DNA of 22,999 nt. Source: DATLBY01 sp035526665 (GTDB lineage Bacteria; Acidobacteriota; Terriglobia; Bryobacterales; Bryobacteraceae). Shown here piece by piece: positions 1 to 7,192 of this stretch (the first letter of the stretch is position 1; each line of letters begins with the position of its first letter). The position numbers were made by a program, and so were the translations under genes. Location of the stretch: assembly GCA_035526665.1 (NCBI GenBank), contig DATLBY010000118.1, positions 1-22,999 on the forward strand. Direction: 5' to 3'. The notes under the pieces are model-generated. The model saw only the letters and a program-made list of their open reading frames with translations, was not told the origin of the DNA and searched no databases.

Positions 1-1
1 G

Positions 2-580
2 GATCAGGTGCGGGAGTGCGACGTGCTCCTGGCCTACGCGATGAATGGGGAGCCGCTGCCGGTGCAACATGGCTATCCCTTGCGAGTGATTGTTCCCGGT
101 TGGTATGCGGTGGCGTCGGTGAAATGGCTTGCCGGCATCGATGTAATGAGCGGGTCTTTTGCAGGCCATTACCAGACCGGCACATACTTCTACGAGTGGG
201 AGCGTGATGGAGAGGTGCAGCGGGAGCCGGTGACGCTCCAGCGGGTTCGCAGCCTGATCACCGAGCCCGAGGCGGACGCCCAGGTGGAGCGGGGCGAGCT
301 GGCGCTGCGCGGCGTGGCATGGTCCGGAGCGGCGGCCATTGCGCGGGTGGAGGTCAGCGTGAACGGCGGGTCCTGGCAGCAGGCTCGGGCTGTGGGAGAA
401 CGAAAGCGGCACAGCTGGCAATGGTGGGAGCTTCTGCTGCGAGTTGAGGAACCGGGCCCTGTTGAGGTTCGTACCCGTGCGGCGGATATGGCGGGTGGGG
501 AGCAGCCCGAACTACCGGAGTGGAACCGGCTGGGCTATGGGAATAACGCGGTTCAGAAGATCCGCTTTCAAGTGAAGTAA
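2..580 (+). CDS. Sulfite-oxidase-family molybdoenzyme, C-terminal part (5' end outside window)
   Basis: This is the C-terminal part of an oxidoreductase of the sulfite oxidase/molybdopterin-binding family, which transfers oxygen atoms at a molybdenum cofactor, usually in the periplasm. The frame is open from the first bases, so the gene starts outside the window. The visible part begins with the end of the Mo-cofactor domain: the stretch LLAYAMNGEPLPVQHGYPLR followed by VPGWY and SVKWL is characteristic of the family (substrate/cofactor pocket). From about residue 80 the Mo-co dimerisation domain (Ig-like fold) follows, with the typical ending RAADMAGGEQP...WNRLGYGNNAVQ. The cofactor-binding cysteine lies upstream, outside the window. 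The true substrate (sulfite, a protein methionine sulfoxide, or other) cannot be decided. The stop codon lies 2 nt from the 3' end of the convergent tRNA gene. The family assignment is firm; the exact enzyme is not. Confidence 0.85.
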   Translation, partial: DQVRECDVLLAYAMNGEPLPVQHGYPLRVIVPGWYAVASVKWLAGIDVMSGSFAGHYQTGTYFYEWERDGEVQREPVTLQRVRSLITEPEADAQVERGELALRGVAWSGAAAIARVEVSVNGGSWQQARAVGERKRHSWQWWELLLRVEEPGPVEVRTRAADMAGGEQPELPEWNRLGYGNNAVQKIRFQVK

Positions 581-582
581 AC

Positions 583-672
583 TGGCGGAGAGACAGGGAT
601 TCGAACCCTGGATAGAGTTTCCCCTATACACGCTTTCCAAGCGTGCGCCTTCAGCCACTCGGCCATCTCTCC
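583..672 (-). tRNA. tRNA-Ser (anticodon GGA)
   Basis: Read on the minus strand, the sequence folds as a class II tRNA. The 7-bp acceptor stem GGAGAGA/TCTCTCC is at 666-672 and 587-593. A D-arm with GGCCGAGTGGCTGAAGG follows. The anticodon stem CACGC/GCGTG encloses the loop TTGGAAA, giving anticodon GGA (636-638). A long variable arm typical of tRNA-Ser comes next, then a T-arm with GGTTCGAATCC. The CCA end is encoded (583-585). It reads UCC and UCU codons. It lies downstream of the RNase E/G gene on the same strand, behind a strong hairpin. Confidence 0.97.
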
Positions 673-682
673 TGGGTGATGC

Positions 683-706
683 GAGGTGCCCGCAATCGGG
701 CACCTC
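683..706 (-). terminator. Strong hairpin between rne and tRNA-Ser
   Basis: There is a perfect 10-bp inverted repeat (GAGGTGCCCG / CGGGCACCTC) with a 4-nt loop, 18 nt past the stop of the RNase E/G gene and 10 nt before the mature tRNA-Ser 5' end. It has no U-tract on either side, so it is not a textbook intrinsic terminator. It may protect the mRNA 3' end, act as a weak or factor-dependent terminator, or be a processing site between the mRNA and the tRNA. Confidence 0.45.
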
Positions 707-723
707 AACAGTGTAACAAGCTC

Positions 724-3324
724 TCAGGCCAGATCGTATTTGTCCTGCGATAAGGTCGCGTCTCCGGTCACCAGAACCGGCCGGCCCAGCACCTCTTCGA
801 GCTCCTCCAAATACTTGTTGGTATTCGATTTCAAGAACTTGGCGACCTCCGGGTGTGTCCGCAGCACCACATCGCTCCGGTCCACTACCCCCCGCAGTTT
901 GTGCGCCTCCTGCAGAATTTCGGCCACTACCGTCTGCACACTTTTGACATAGCCGGCCCCTTCACAGGTGGGGCAGGGTGAGCAGAGAGTGCGCTCCAGG
1001 CTCTGTTTCACTCTCTTTCGTGTAATCGCGACCAGGCCAAAATCGTTAAACTGCAGGATTTTATAAGGCGCGCGATCGGCGGCCATTGCCTCTTCCAGCG
1101 TCTGCATCACCTTTTGACGGTTCTTCCTCTCGTCCATGTCGATGAAATCGACCACGATGATGCCGCCCAGGTCCCGCAGGCGGATCTGACGGACAATCTC
1201 CTTCACCGCCTCGGTGTTCGTTTTGACAATCGTGTCTTCCAGGCGATTGGACTTGCCCACATACTTGCCGGTATTCACGTCGATCGCCACCAGCGCCTCA
1301 GTCTGGTTGATCACGATGTAGCCACCGGACTTCAGCCATACCTTGGGACGCAACGCCTTCTCGAGTTCGGCCGTGACGTTGAAGGCGTCAAAGATCGGCG
1401 CCGACCTGGTATACATCTTTACTCGCGGGACCAATGCCGGCTGGAATCGCTGCATGAATCGCAGCACGCTCTCGTATAGCTCTTCGTTGTCTACCCAGAC
1501 CGCCTTAAACGTATCAGTCAACTGGTCGCGCAGGATTCTCTGGACAATTTCCAGGTCATGATGGAGCAGCAGCGGCGCCGGCTTCTTCTCCGCCTTCTGC
1601 CGGATATCCAGCCAGAGATTGTAGAGAAACGCCATGTCGGCGGCGATGTCTTCTTCACTCTTGCCTTCCCCTGCCGTGCGGACAATGTACCCGCCGGTAA
1701 TCCCGGTCCGGTGCGTTTGCAAAATGCGTTTTAGACGGAAGCGTTCCTCATCGCTTTCAATCTTGCGGGAAACGCCGAGATGCTCCAAAGTCGGCATGTA
1801 GACCACGAAACGTCCGGGGAGCGCGATATGCGATGTAATGCGCGCGCCTTTTTGTCCCAGCGGCTCCTTGGCGATCTGAACAATGATCTCCTGGCCTTCC
1901 TTCAACAACTCTGTGATAGAGGGGACCGGGGGCCTCTCGCGTCCAGCTGAGCGATCCCGCTCTGTGGCCGGCGCCGAAACAGCGTCGGCGAGGGGAGCCA
2001 ATTCATCGGGTTCGGCCAAGGGAGGACGTTCGCCGCGCTCGTTTGCAGGGCGATCACCCACCGGCCGGTCACCAGCAGGCCGCTCGCCGCGATCGCCGCG
2101 ATCGCCGCCACGCCGCCGTCGCATACGCCTCGCGCCGCGATGAGGATACCTGGTCCCCTGGTCGCGGAGGCTGGCGGTTTGGACGTCGCTTTTCTCGGGC
2201 TGATCGGACGCCTCACCGGCCGGAGTTTCCGGCTGTTCCTCACCTAGCACCTCGGCAGTCGCCTCTTCACTCATCTCTGCCGGGCTGGCTGCATCTGCCT
2301 CCTGGGTGCTGGCGGGGACTGCCGCCTCCACGGGAGATGGCGGTTCCGGTTCGGCTTCTTCCGGGGCCGCAGGCTGCGGAATCACGTACGCCGATTCGGG
2401 AAAAGCTGAAAAACCCTCAGCTTCCAGGCTGGCGGGCATTTCCCGCGATGGTGGAATTGCGCCGGCTTCGAAGCGCTCCTGTTCCAGGAACTCATCCGGG
2501 GGGGCTTCCAGCCCACTGGCAGACTTTTCCGATTCTGGCAGCGGCGGTTCCGAGGCTTCAACGGCTTGTTCGGGCAGGGAAGAACGTTCCCGATAAGTCC
2601 GCGGCTGGGGCTCAACCGGCCGGCTGTACTTAGCCAGCGATTCGCCGGGCAGTAGAATCACATCGCGCGGCTCTTCACGCCAGGGCTCCTGCTCTGCTGG
2701 CGCTTCCGCCTCGCGCCTGGGTTCAGTGGATTCGCCATCAATGGTGGCGGGTGCGTTCACATCGGAAGCATATTTGGAGTCGGGAAATCCACCTCCGCCC
2801 GAGCGGCGGCGGCGCGAACGGCGGCCGCGCCTTTCACGAGCCTCGGGACTTTCGAAGCGTTCTCTGGAATGGTCGGAAAGGGGCGGGACGGCGCCTGCTT
2901 CGGCGGGTGGGACATGCTCCAGCGGAGGGGCCGCCAGAGCGGATGGCTGCGGCGGAACCGGGCGTCGATCCTGGCGCTCTTGCCGCTCGGGGCGCTCTTG
3001 CCGGTCGGCCCGCGATGGGCGCTCCGCACGCTCCGTGGGACCATCGCCCCGGCCAGTTTTCTCGTCGACGCTGCCGATCCGGTCGTACTCCTCGTTCTCT
3101 TCAAAGAAGTCCGAGACGTACAGGAACGTGTCACGCTCCAGTCCCAGGTCCACGAAGGCCGACTGCATTCCCGGAAGGACGCGCGTAACCCTTCCTTTGT
3201 GAATACTGCCGGCTAAGGAGTATTCGTTGGATCGTTGAAAATAGACTTCAACCAACTGGTCATCTTCCAGAATCGCCACTCGCGTTTCGTGGCGGTTGGA
3301 AGAGATAACTAATTCTTTGCTCAT
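724..3324 (-). CDS. rng: Ribonuclease E/G family endoribonuclease with a long insert in the S1 region
   Basis: This is a single-strand-specific endoribonuclease of the RNase E/G family, acting in mRNA turnover and in rRNA and tRNA maturation. The 866-residue protein starts with the family N-terminus (MSKELVISSN, ETRVAILEDDQL) and the first half of an S1 RNA-binding domain (KGRVTRVLPGMQSAFVDLGL, residues 43-62). From about residue 85 to 465 it is interrupted by a low-complexity region rich in Pro, Glu, Arg and Gly, with RG/RR clusters. The S1 part then resumes (GQEIIVQIAKEPLGQKGARI). The DNase-I-like catalytic domain follows with the two metal-binding aspartates visible as D682 (AIDVNTGK) and D726 (VVDFIDMD), then the zinc-link CPTC (C784, C787). 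There is no long C-terminal degradosome scaffold as in E. coli RNase E; the disordered segment sits inside the S1 region instead. The start has a good ribosome site (GGAGAGG, 4 nt before ATG). It is the last gene of the cell-shape operon. The symbol could equally be rne. Confidence 0.93.
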   Translation of the reverse strand: MSKELVISSNRHETRVAILEDDQLVEVYFQRSNEYSLAGSIHKGRVTRVLPGMQSAFVDLGLERDTFLYVSDFFEENEEYDRIGSVDEKTGRGDGPTERAERPSRADRQERPERQERQDRRPVPPQPSALAAPPLEHVPPAEAGAVPPLSDHSRERFESPEARERRGRRSRRRRSGGGGFPDSKYASDVNAPATIDGESTEPRREAEAPAEQEPWREEPRDVILLPGESLAKYSRPVEPQPRTYRERSSLPEQAVEASEPPLPESEKSASGLEAPPDEFLEQERFEAGAIPPSREMPASLEAEGFSAFPESAYVIPQPAAPEEAEPEPPSPVEAAVPASTQEADAASPAEMSEEATAEVLGEEQPETPAGEASDQPEKSDVQTASLRDQGTRYPHRGARRMRRRRGGDRGDRGERPAGDRPVGDRPANERGERPPLAEPDELAPLADAVSAPATERDRSAGRERPPVPSITELLKEGQEIIVQIAKEPLGQKGARITSHIALPGRFVVYMPTLEHLGVSRKIESDEERFRLKRILQTHRTGITGGYIVRTAGEGKSEEDIAADMAFLYNLWLDIRQKAEKKPAPLLLHHDLEIVQRILRDQLTDTFKAVWVDNEELYESVLRFMQRFQPALVPRVKMYTRSAPIFDAFNVTAELEKALRPKVWLKSGGYIVINQTEALVAIDVNTGKYVGKSNRLEDTIVKTNTEAVKEIVRQIRLRDLGGIIVVDFIDMDERKNRQKVMQTLEEAMAADRAPYKILQFNDFGLVAITRKRVKQSLERTLCSPCPTCEGAGYVKSVQTVVAEILQEAHKLRGVVDRSDVVLRTHPEVAKFLKSNTNKYLEELEEVLGRPVLVTGDATLSQDKYDLA

Positions 3325-3394
3325 GGACCTCTCCGCTTGTAATCGGCCGGGCGGAAACTCCCATGACTCGAGACCGGGTTTACTGGGTCCTTAA

Positions 3395-3530
3395 GTTCTG
3401 GCGCATAGCGCAGAACACACACTGCCAAAATTTTTTAATACGGCAGACCTTCCAGATGGAGAAACTCTCCAACACCCATCCGGCCTGCGGAACTCGGATG
3501 CCCTGGCTATCACAGCGGCTTGGGCCATCC
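3395..3530 (-). promoter_or_regulatory. Structured leader of the RNase E/G gene: four stem-loops in a row
   Basis: The 294-nt gap between rodA and the RNase gene is unusually long for this operon. On the coding (minus) strand it contains, 5' to 3': GGATGgCCC paired with GGGCATCC and an inner GCT/AGC (3496-3530); CCGGAT...GGAGA-GTT-TCTCC-ATCTGG (3452-3483, using one G-U pair and a 7-nt bulge); CTGCC/GGCAG around an A/T-rich loop (3422-3446); and GTTCTGCGC-TAT-GCG(C)CAGAAC (3395-3416). All pairings were found by eye. A 5' UTR that lets RNase E regulate its own mRNA is known in E. coli; a similar role here is inference. I do not recognise a known riboswitch class. Confidence 0.45.
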
Positions 3531-3618
3531 GGCTCCTAAAACCTCACTTCGGTAGCGGAACCAACTCCCACCAACCTCAAATCCGGTAGTTCGACATCTC
3601 GGCCGAGCTAAATCACTG

Positions 3619-4710
3619 CTAGTTCACAAACCGCCGGAGCCGCACATTATTGACCAGCCCCAGCATCAGAAAAACCGAAAGAATATTTGAGCCACCAGCA
3701 CTCATCAGTGGCAGTGGAATGCCCGTGACCGGCATCCGGCCAACGACCATCCCCACGTTCACCAGAACGTGAAACAACAACAACGTACCGACCCCTAAGC
3801 AGATATACATCCCCGCCCGGTCGGGCGCGGTTTGTGCGTTCTGCACAATCTGCATCAACAACAGGAAATACAACCCTAATACTACAACAACTCCGATGAA
3901 CCCATGCTCCTCGCTAAATGCCGAGAAAATGAAGTCGGTGTGGGGAACTGGCAGAAACTGGAGTTGCGTCTGGGAACCGCGGGTCACTCCCTTGCCCCAC
4001 ATTCCGCCGGCGCCCACGGCGATTTTGGACTGGATCACCTGATATCCATTGCCTTTCGGATCGGCGGCCGGATTGAGGAAGGTGGTGAGGCGCGCCTTCT
4101 GATAGTCCTGTAGGAAGTGCCATCCAATCGGCAGCGTAAGCGCCAGTGCAACTGCAATCACAGCCAAATATTGCCAGCGCAGACCCGCCAGAAATATCCC
4201 GGCAGCCAAAATAGGCAGGTACGTTAGCGCCGTACCCAGGTCTGGCTGCTTCATTACCAGAAGCATCGGGAGGGCGACCAGCGCCGCGATTTTGGCCAAG
4301 TCGCGCCATTCCATTTCATCGCGCTTCAACTCCGTCATGAAGCGGGCCACCAGCAAGACAATCACCAGTTTCACAAATTCGGATATTTGGAACTTAAAAC
4401 CGCCCCCAATGGGGATCCAGCGCCGCGAGCCAAACACTTTTGACCCGATGATGAACACGGAAATCAGCGTGACGATCGAAAGGCCGTAAAAGATATAAAC
4501 CTGTCCCAGCAGCGTGTGATAGTCGATCTGCGTGGCGGCCCAAAGCAATACCAGGCCGGCCCCGATCCAGACAATCTGCTTCCACCAGGCGTCGCGCCAG
4601 ATGGTGTCATGCGTGGCGCTATAAATCTGGAGTACTCCCAAACTGCAGATCGCAAGCGTGATCAGCAGCAGCGGCCAATCGAGATCGCGAATGGAACGGT
4701 ATCCCGCCAT
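3619..4710 (-). CDS. rodA: RodA, peptidoglycan glycosyltransferase of the elongasome
   Basis: RodA is a SEDS-family membrane enzyme that polymerises lipid II into glycan strands during side-wall growth, paired with PBP2. The 363-residue protein shows about ten hydrophobic segments. It carries the SEDS landmarks SRRWIPIGGGFKFQISEFVKL (residues 95-115), KQPDLGTA (154-161), and FLPVPHTDFIFSAFSEEHGF (252-271), in which D259 corresponds to the catalytic aspartate of the family. The C-terminal signature PVTGIPLPLMSAGGSN is also present. Length is normal for RodA. The ATG lies only 2 nt after the mrdA stop, with no strong ribosome site, so translation is probably coupled to PBP2. That fits the two working as one complex. 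Confidence 0.96.
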   Translation of the reverse strand: MAGYRSIRDLDWPLLLITLAICSLGVLQIYSATHDTIWRDAWWKQIVWIGAGLVLLWAATQIDYHTLLGQVYIFYGLSIVTLISVFIIGSKVFGSRRWIPIGGGFKFQISEFVKLVIVLLVARFMTELKRDEMEWRDLAKIAALVALPMLLVMKQPDLGTALTYLPILAAGIFLAGLRWQYLAVIAVALALTLPIGWHFLQDYQKARLTTFLNPAADPKGNGYQVIQSKIAVGAGGMWGKGVTRGSQTQLQFLPVPHTDFIFSAFSEEHGFIGVVVVLGLYFLLLMQIVQNAQTAPDRAGMYICLGVGTLLLFHVLVNVGMVVGRMPVTGIPLPLMSAGGSNILSVFLMLGLVNNVRLRRFVN

Positions 4711-4712
4711 AG

Positions 4713-6641
4713 TTACTCTGTGTCCGGTACTACCTGAACGGCGTCAATCGGTTTCGGATCCCGCGGCAGTTTGAGAGGTCCGAAAGAGGGGTTCTGCGCC
4801 AGCAGCCTCTGGGGATATTTCGCCGCCTTTTTGTCGAAATAAGCCTTGATCACATCTCTGACGATGGGGGCTGCCAGATTGCCGTGCTCTCCGCCTTCAA
4901 ACAGCGCCACGACGACGATCTCCGGGTTCTGCCGGGGCGCAAAGCCCACGAACCAGGCGTTGTCTTTCATGCTGCGGCCTAAGGCGGAGCCTTTCAACAT
5001 TTCATTCGATGCGAGCTGCGCCGTTCCGGTCTTTCCACAAACGTCCAGCCCAACCAGCCGGGCGCGCATGCCTGTTCCCCCCTCATTCACTACCGCGTAC
5101 ATGCCGGAGATGACCCGGGCCACATTGTCCAGGTTCAACTCGGATTTGACGGCTTCCGTCTGGTGGAGCGGCTCCTTCACCAGATGCGGCTTCATCCACA
5201 CCCCGCCCGTTGCGATTCCACCAATGGCATGGGCGAGCTGCATGGGAGTCACAATCAGCGCACCCTGACCAATCGATACGGAAATAGTTTCGCCCGCATA
5301 CCACTTCTGGCGGAACGTGCGGATTTTCCATCGGGTTGAAGGTACCAGGCCTTCGGCTTCGTGGGGCAGATCGATTCCGGTCTTTTGTCCCATGCCGGCA
5401 AGCTCCGCATACTTGGCGATGTTATCGATACCCATCTTGTTGCCGACAGTGTAAAAGTACACGTCGCAGGATTGTGCGATCGCTTTGTGCAGATCCACAC
5501 TGCCATGGCCGCTCTTCAGGTGGCATTTAAAATACCGGCCATAAAAACTGGCGCCTCCACTGCAGTGGACTTTAAAATTTTCATCCACTGTCCCGGTCTC
5601 CAGCGCCGCTAACGCCATCAAAGGTTTGAATGTGGAGCCGGGCGCGAGTTGCGCCTGAATGGCGCGGTCGAGCAGAGGCTTGTCTGGATTTTTGAGCAGC
5701 TCTTTCCAATCGGCGGAGCGTATACGTCCGGCGAAACGGTTTGGATCGTAGGCCGGCCGGCTGACCATGGCGAGCACTTCGCCGGTGCGGGGATCCAAAG
5801 CCACTACGGCTCCACGCCTGTTCTCCATGGTGAGTTCGGCAACCGTTTGCAAATCCAGATCGATACTGAGCTGCAGATTTTTCCCAGGAACGGCGTCTTT
5901 CATCCCGATCAACTGCCGTTCTTTTCCGCGGTTGTCCACCACTACCTGGCGCTGCCCGTCGACCCCCATTAGCATGTCGTTATACTGGCGCTCGAGCCCC
6001 TGCTTGCCGACGACATCGCCCTGTTCATATTTGATGAATTCGGCCGTATTGAGCTCGTTCTCGCTGACTTCGCCCACATAACCCACCACGTGGGCGGCTA
6101 CGCCATCGCGCGGGTACAAACGCCGCTGGGCGCGAATCAGCTCCATTTCCGGGAAGGTTTCAGGATCCCGGTGCGATTCCACGAACGCGAGTTCCCCCGG
6201 CGTAAGCTCTTCCTTGATGATGATCGGCTCGTACGAGGGGCGGTTCTTGAACCTTCTCAGCCGGGTCACCAGATCGTCGTAGTTCAGGTGCAGCCCATCG
6301 GCGATCACCTGCAGGTGCTCCGGCTTCAGGTTTTCGCGGGACAGAATGAGGCTGAAGGTAGAGTGGTTGTCGACAATTACGCGGCCGTCCCGGTCGAGAA
6401 TTTTGCCGCGCGGGGCCAGCAATGGCAGGGACTTGATGCGGTTGCGCTCGGCCTGCTCGGTGTAGACGTCCTGATTCCGGACTTGCAGGTCCCAAAAACC
6501 GGATATTAGGAAGACAAAAAGCGCGACCGTTAAATACTGAATAAACGCAATTTTTCCGGCGGCAAACTTGGTATCGTCCCGGAGCAGCGGCGGTGAGGGA
6601 ACCTGCTCCTTGTCCGATTCAGATTGTAGAAGTGTGGCCAA
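4713..6641 (-). CDS. mrdA: Penicillin-binding protein 2, elongasome transpeptidase
   Basis: PBP2 is a class B penicillin-binding protein that cross-links side-wall peptidoglycan and works with RodA. The 642-residue protein has a short cytoplasmic N-terminus and one membrane segment (about residues 31-50). A pedestal/dimerisation domain follows (RNRIKSLPLLAPRGKILDRD and onwards). The transpeptidase domain has all three active-site motifs: STFK (S336 nucleophile, K339), SCD (S391, the SxN-type motif) and KTGTAQ (K537). The start codon is TTG (rc of 6639-6641), preceded by AGGAAAG about 11 nt upstream; no ATG or GTG lies between the mreD stop and this TTG in frame. It sits 23 nt after mreD and 2 nt before rodA. 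Confidence 0.96.
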   Translation of the reverse strand: MATLLQSESDKEQVPSPPLLRDDTKFAAGKIAFIQYLTVALFVFLISGFWDLQVRNQDVYTEQAERNRIKSLPLLAPRGKILDRDGRVIVDNHSTFSLILSRENLKPEHLQVIADGLHLNYDDLVTRLRRFKNRPSYEPIIIKEELTPGELAFVESHRDPETFPEMELIRAQRRLYPRDGVAAHVVGYVGEVSENELNTAEFIKYEQGDVVGKQGLERQYNDMLMGVDGQRQVVVDNRGKERQLIGMKDAVPGKNLQLSIDLDLQTVAELTMENRRGAVVALDPRTGEVLAMVSRPAYDPNRFAGRIRSADWKELLKNPDKPLLDRAIQAQLAPGSTFKPLMALAALETGTVDENFKVHCSGGASFYGRYFKCHLKSGHGSVDLHKAIAQSCDVYFYTVGNKMGIDNIAKYAELAGMGQKTGIDLPHEAEGLVPSTRWKIRTFRQKWYAGETISVSIGQGALIVTPMQLAHAIGGIATGGVWMKPHLVKEPLHQTEAVKSELNLDNVARVISGMYAVVNEGGTGMRARLVGLDVCGKTGTAQLASNEMLKGSALGRSMKDNAWFVGFAPRQNPEIVVVALFEGGEHGNLAAPIVRDVIKAYFDKKAAKYPQRLLAQNPSFGPLKLPRDPKPIDAVQVVPDTE

Positions 6642-6664
6642 GAGGACGAGAGCTTTCCTGAGCC

Positions 6665-7192
6665 CTACTCCTTTATTTTATCCAAAAGCATGAACAATGG
6701 GACCCCTACTGCGGCATTTAACAGGCCAAATACGAAAGTTTGCTGCGGATGAAAGTCAATCTGCTGCCCCAGGAGCGCCCGGGACAGCACCCAGTAGAAG
6801 AACTGGTGAAAAAAATAGAAGAAGAAGCCGAGTACGAACTGAATGAATGGGTTATCGACGTCAAACCGCATGCTTACCGAGCCGGCGAAATACCCGACCA
6901 AGGTTTTTACGATCCCAAACATGCCTAAAGGCTGATGCGACAGACAATCCTGGGCCAGACCGATGCCCGCGCCGAAGAAAACTCCGGTGATCGGCTGCCG
7001 GCGCATCAGCGCGAAGTACACGGTAACCAGTAACGGCAGTTCCAGGTATCCGAGATAGGTGAAGAAGAGAGGGAGATATACCTGAAGCAGGATCGCAACC
7101 AGCGGAATCAATACGATAGCTGAGGGCCGAAACCTGAAAATCCGGCTCTTCCGCGGAATCTCCGTGATTAAACGATGGTCGAACTCGGTCAT
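6665..7192 (-). CDS. mreD: MreD, rod-shape-determining membrane protein
   Basis: MreD is a small integral membrane protein that joins MreC to MreB and the PBP2/RodA machinery. The 175 residues form about five to six hydrophobic segments (for example AIVLIPLVAILLQVYLP and the Phe-rich FVLGFFFYFFHQFFYW). It carries the family stretch YFALMRRQPITGVFFGAGIGLAQD. Identity rests on this pattern plus position directly after mreC. Its ATG overlaps the mreC TGA by 4 nt (ATGA), indicating coupled translation. Confidence 0.93.
   Translation of the reverse strand: MTEFDHRLITEIPRKSRIFRFRPSAIVLIPLVAILLQVYLPLFFTYLGYLELPLLVTVYFALMRRQPITGVFFGAGIGLAQDCLSHQPLGMFGIVKTLVGYFAGSVSMRFDVDNPFIQFVLGFFFYFFHQFFYWVLSRALLGQQIDFHPQQTFVFGLLNAAVGVPLFMLLDKIKE

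Noticed and set aside
2060..2130. Tandem DNA repeat in the RNase E/G insert (GDRP/GERP-type units)
   Set aside because: The repetition is short and imperfect and follows from biased amino acid use in the disordered region, so it is described in the gene entry instead of as a repeat element.
3325..3618. Known riboswitch or 6S RNA in the leader before rng
   Set aside because: I compared it mentally with cobalamin, FMN, SRP, 6S and tmRNA signatures and found no conserved boxes; only unspecific stem-loops remain, so it is reported as a leader of unknown type.
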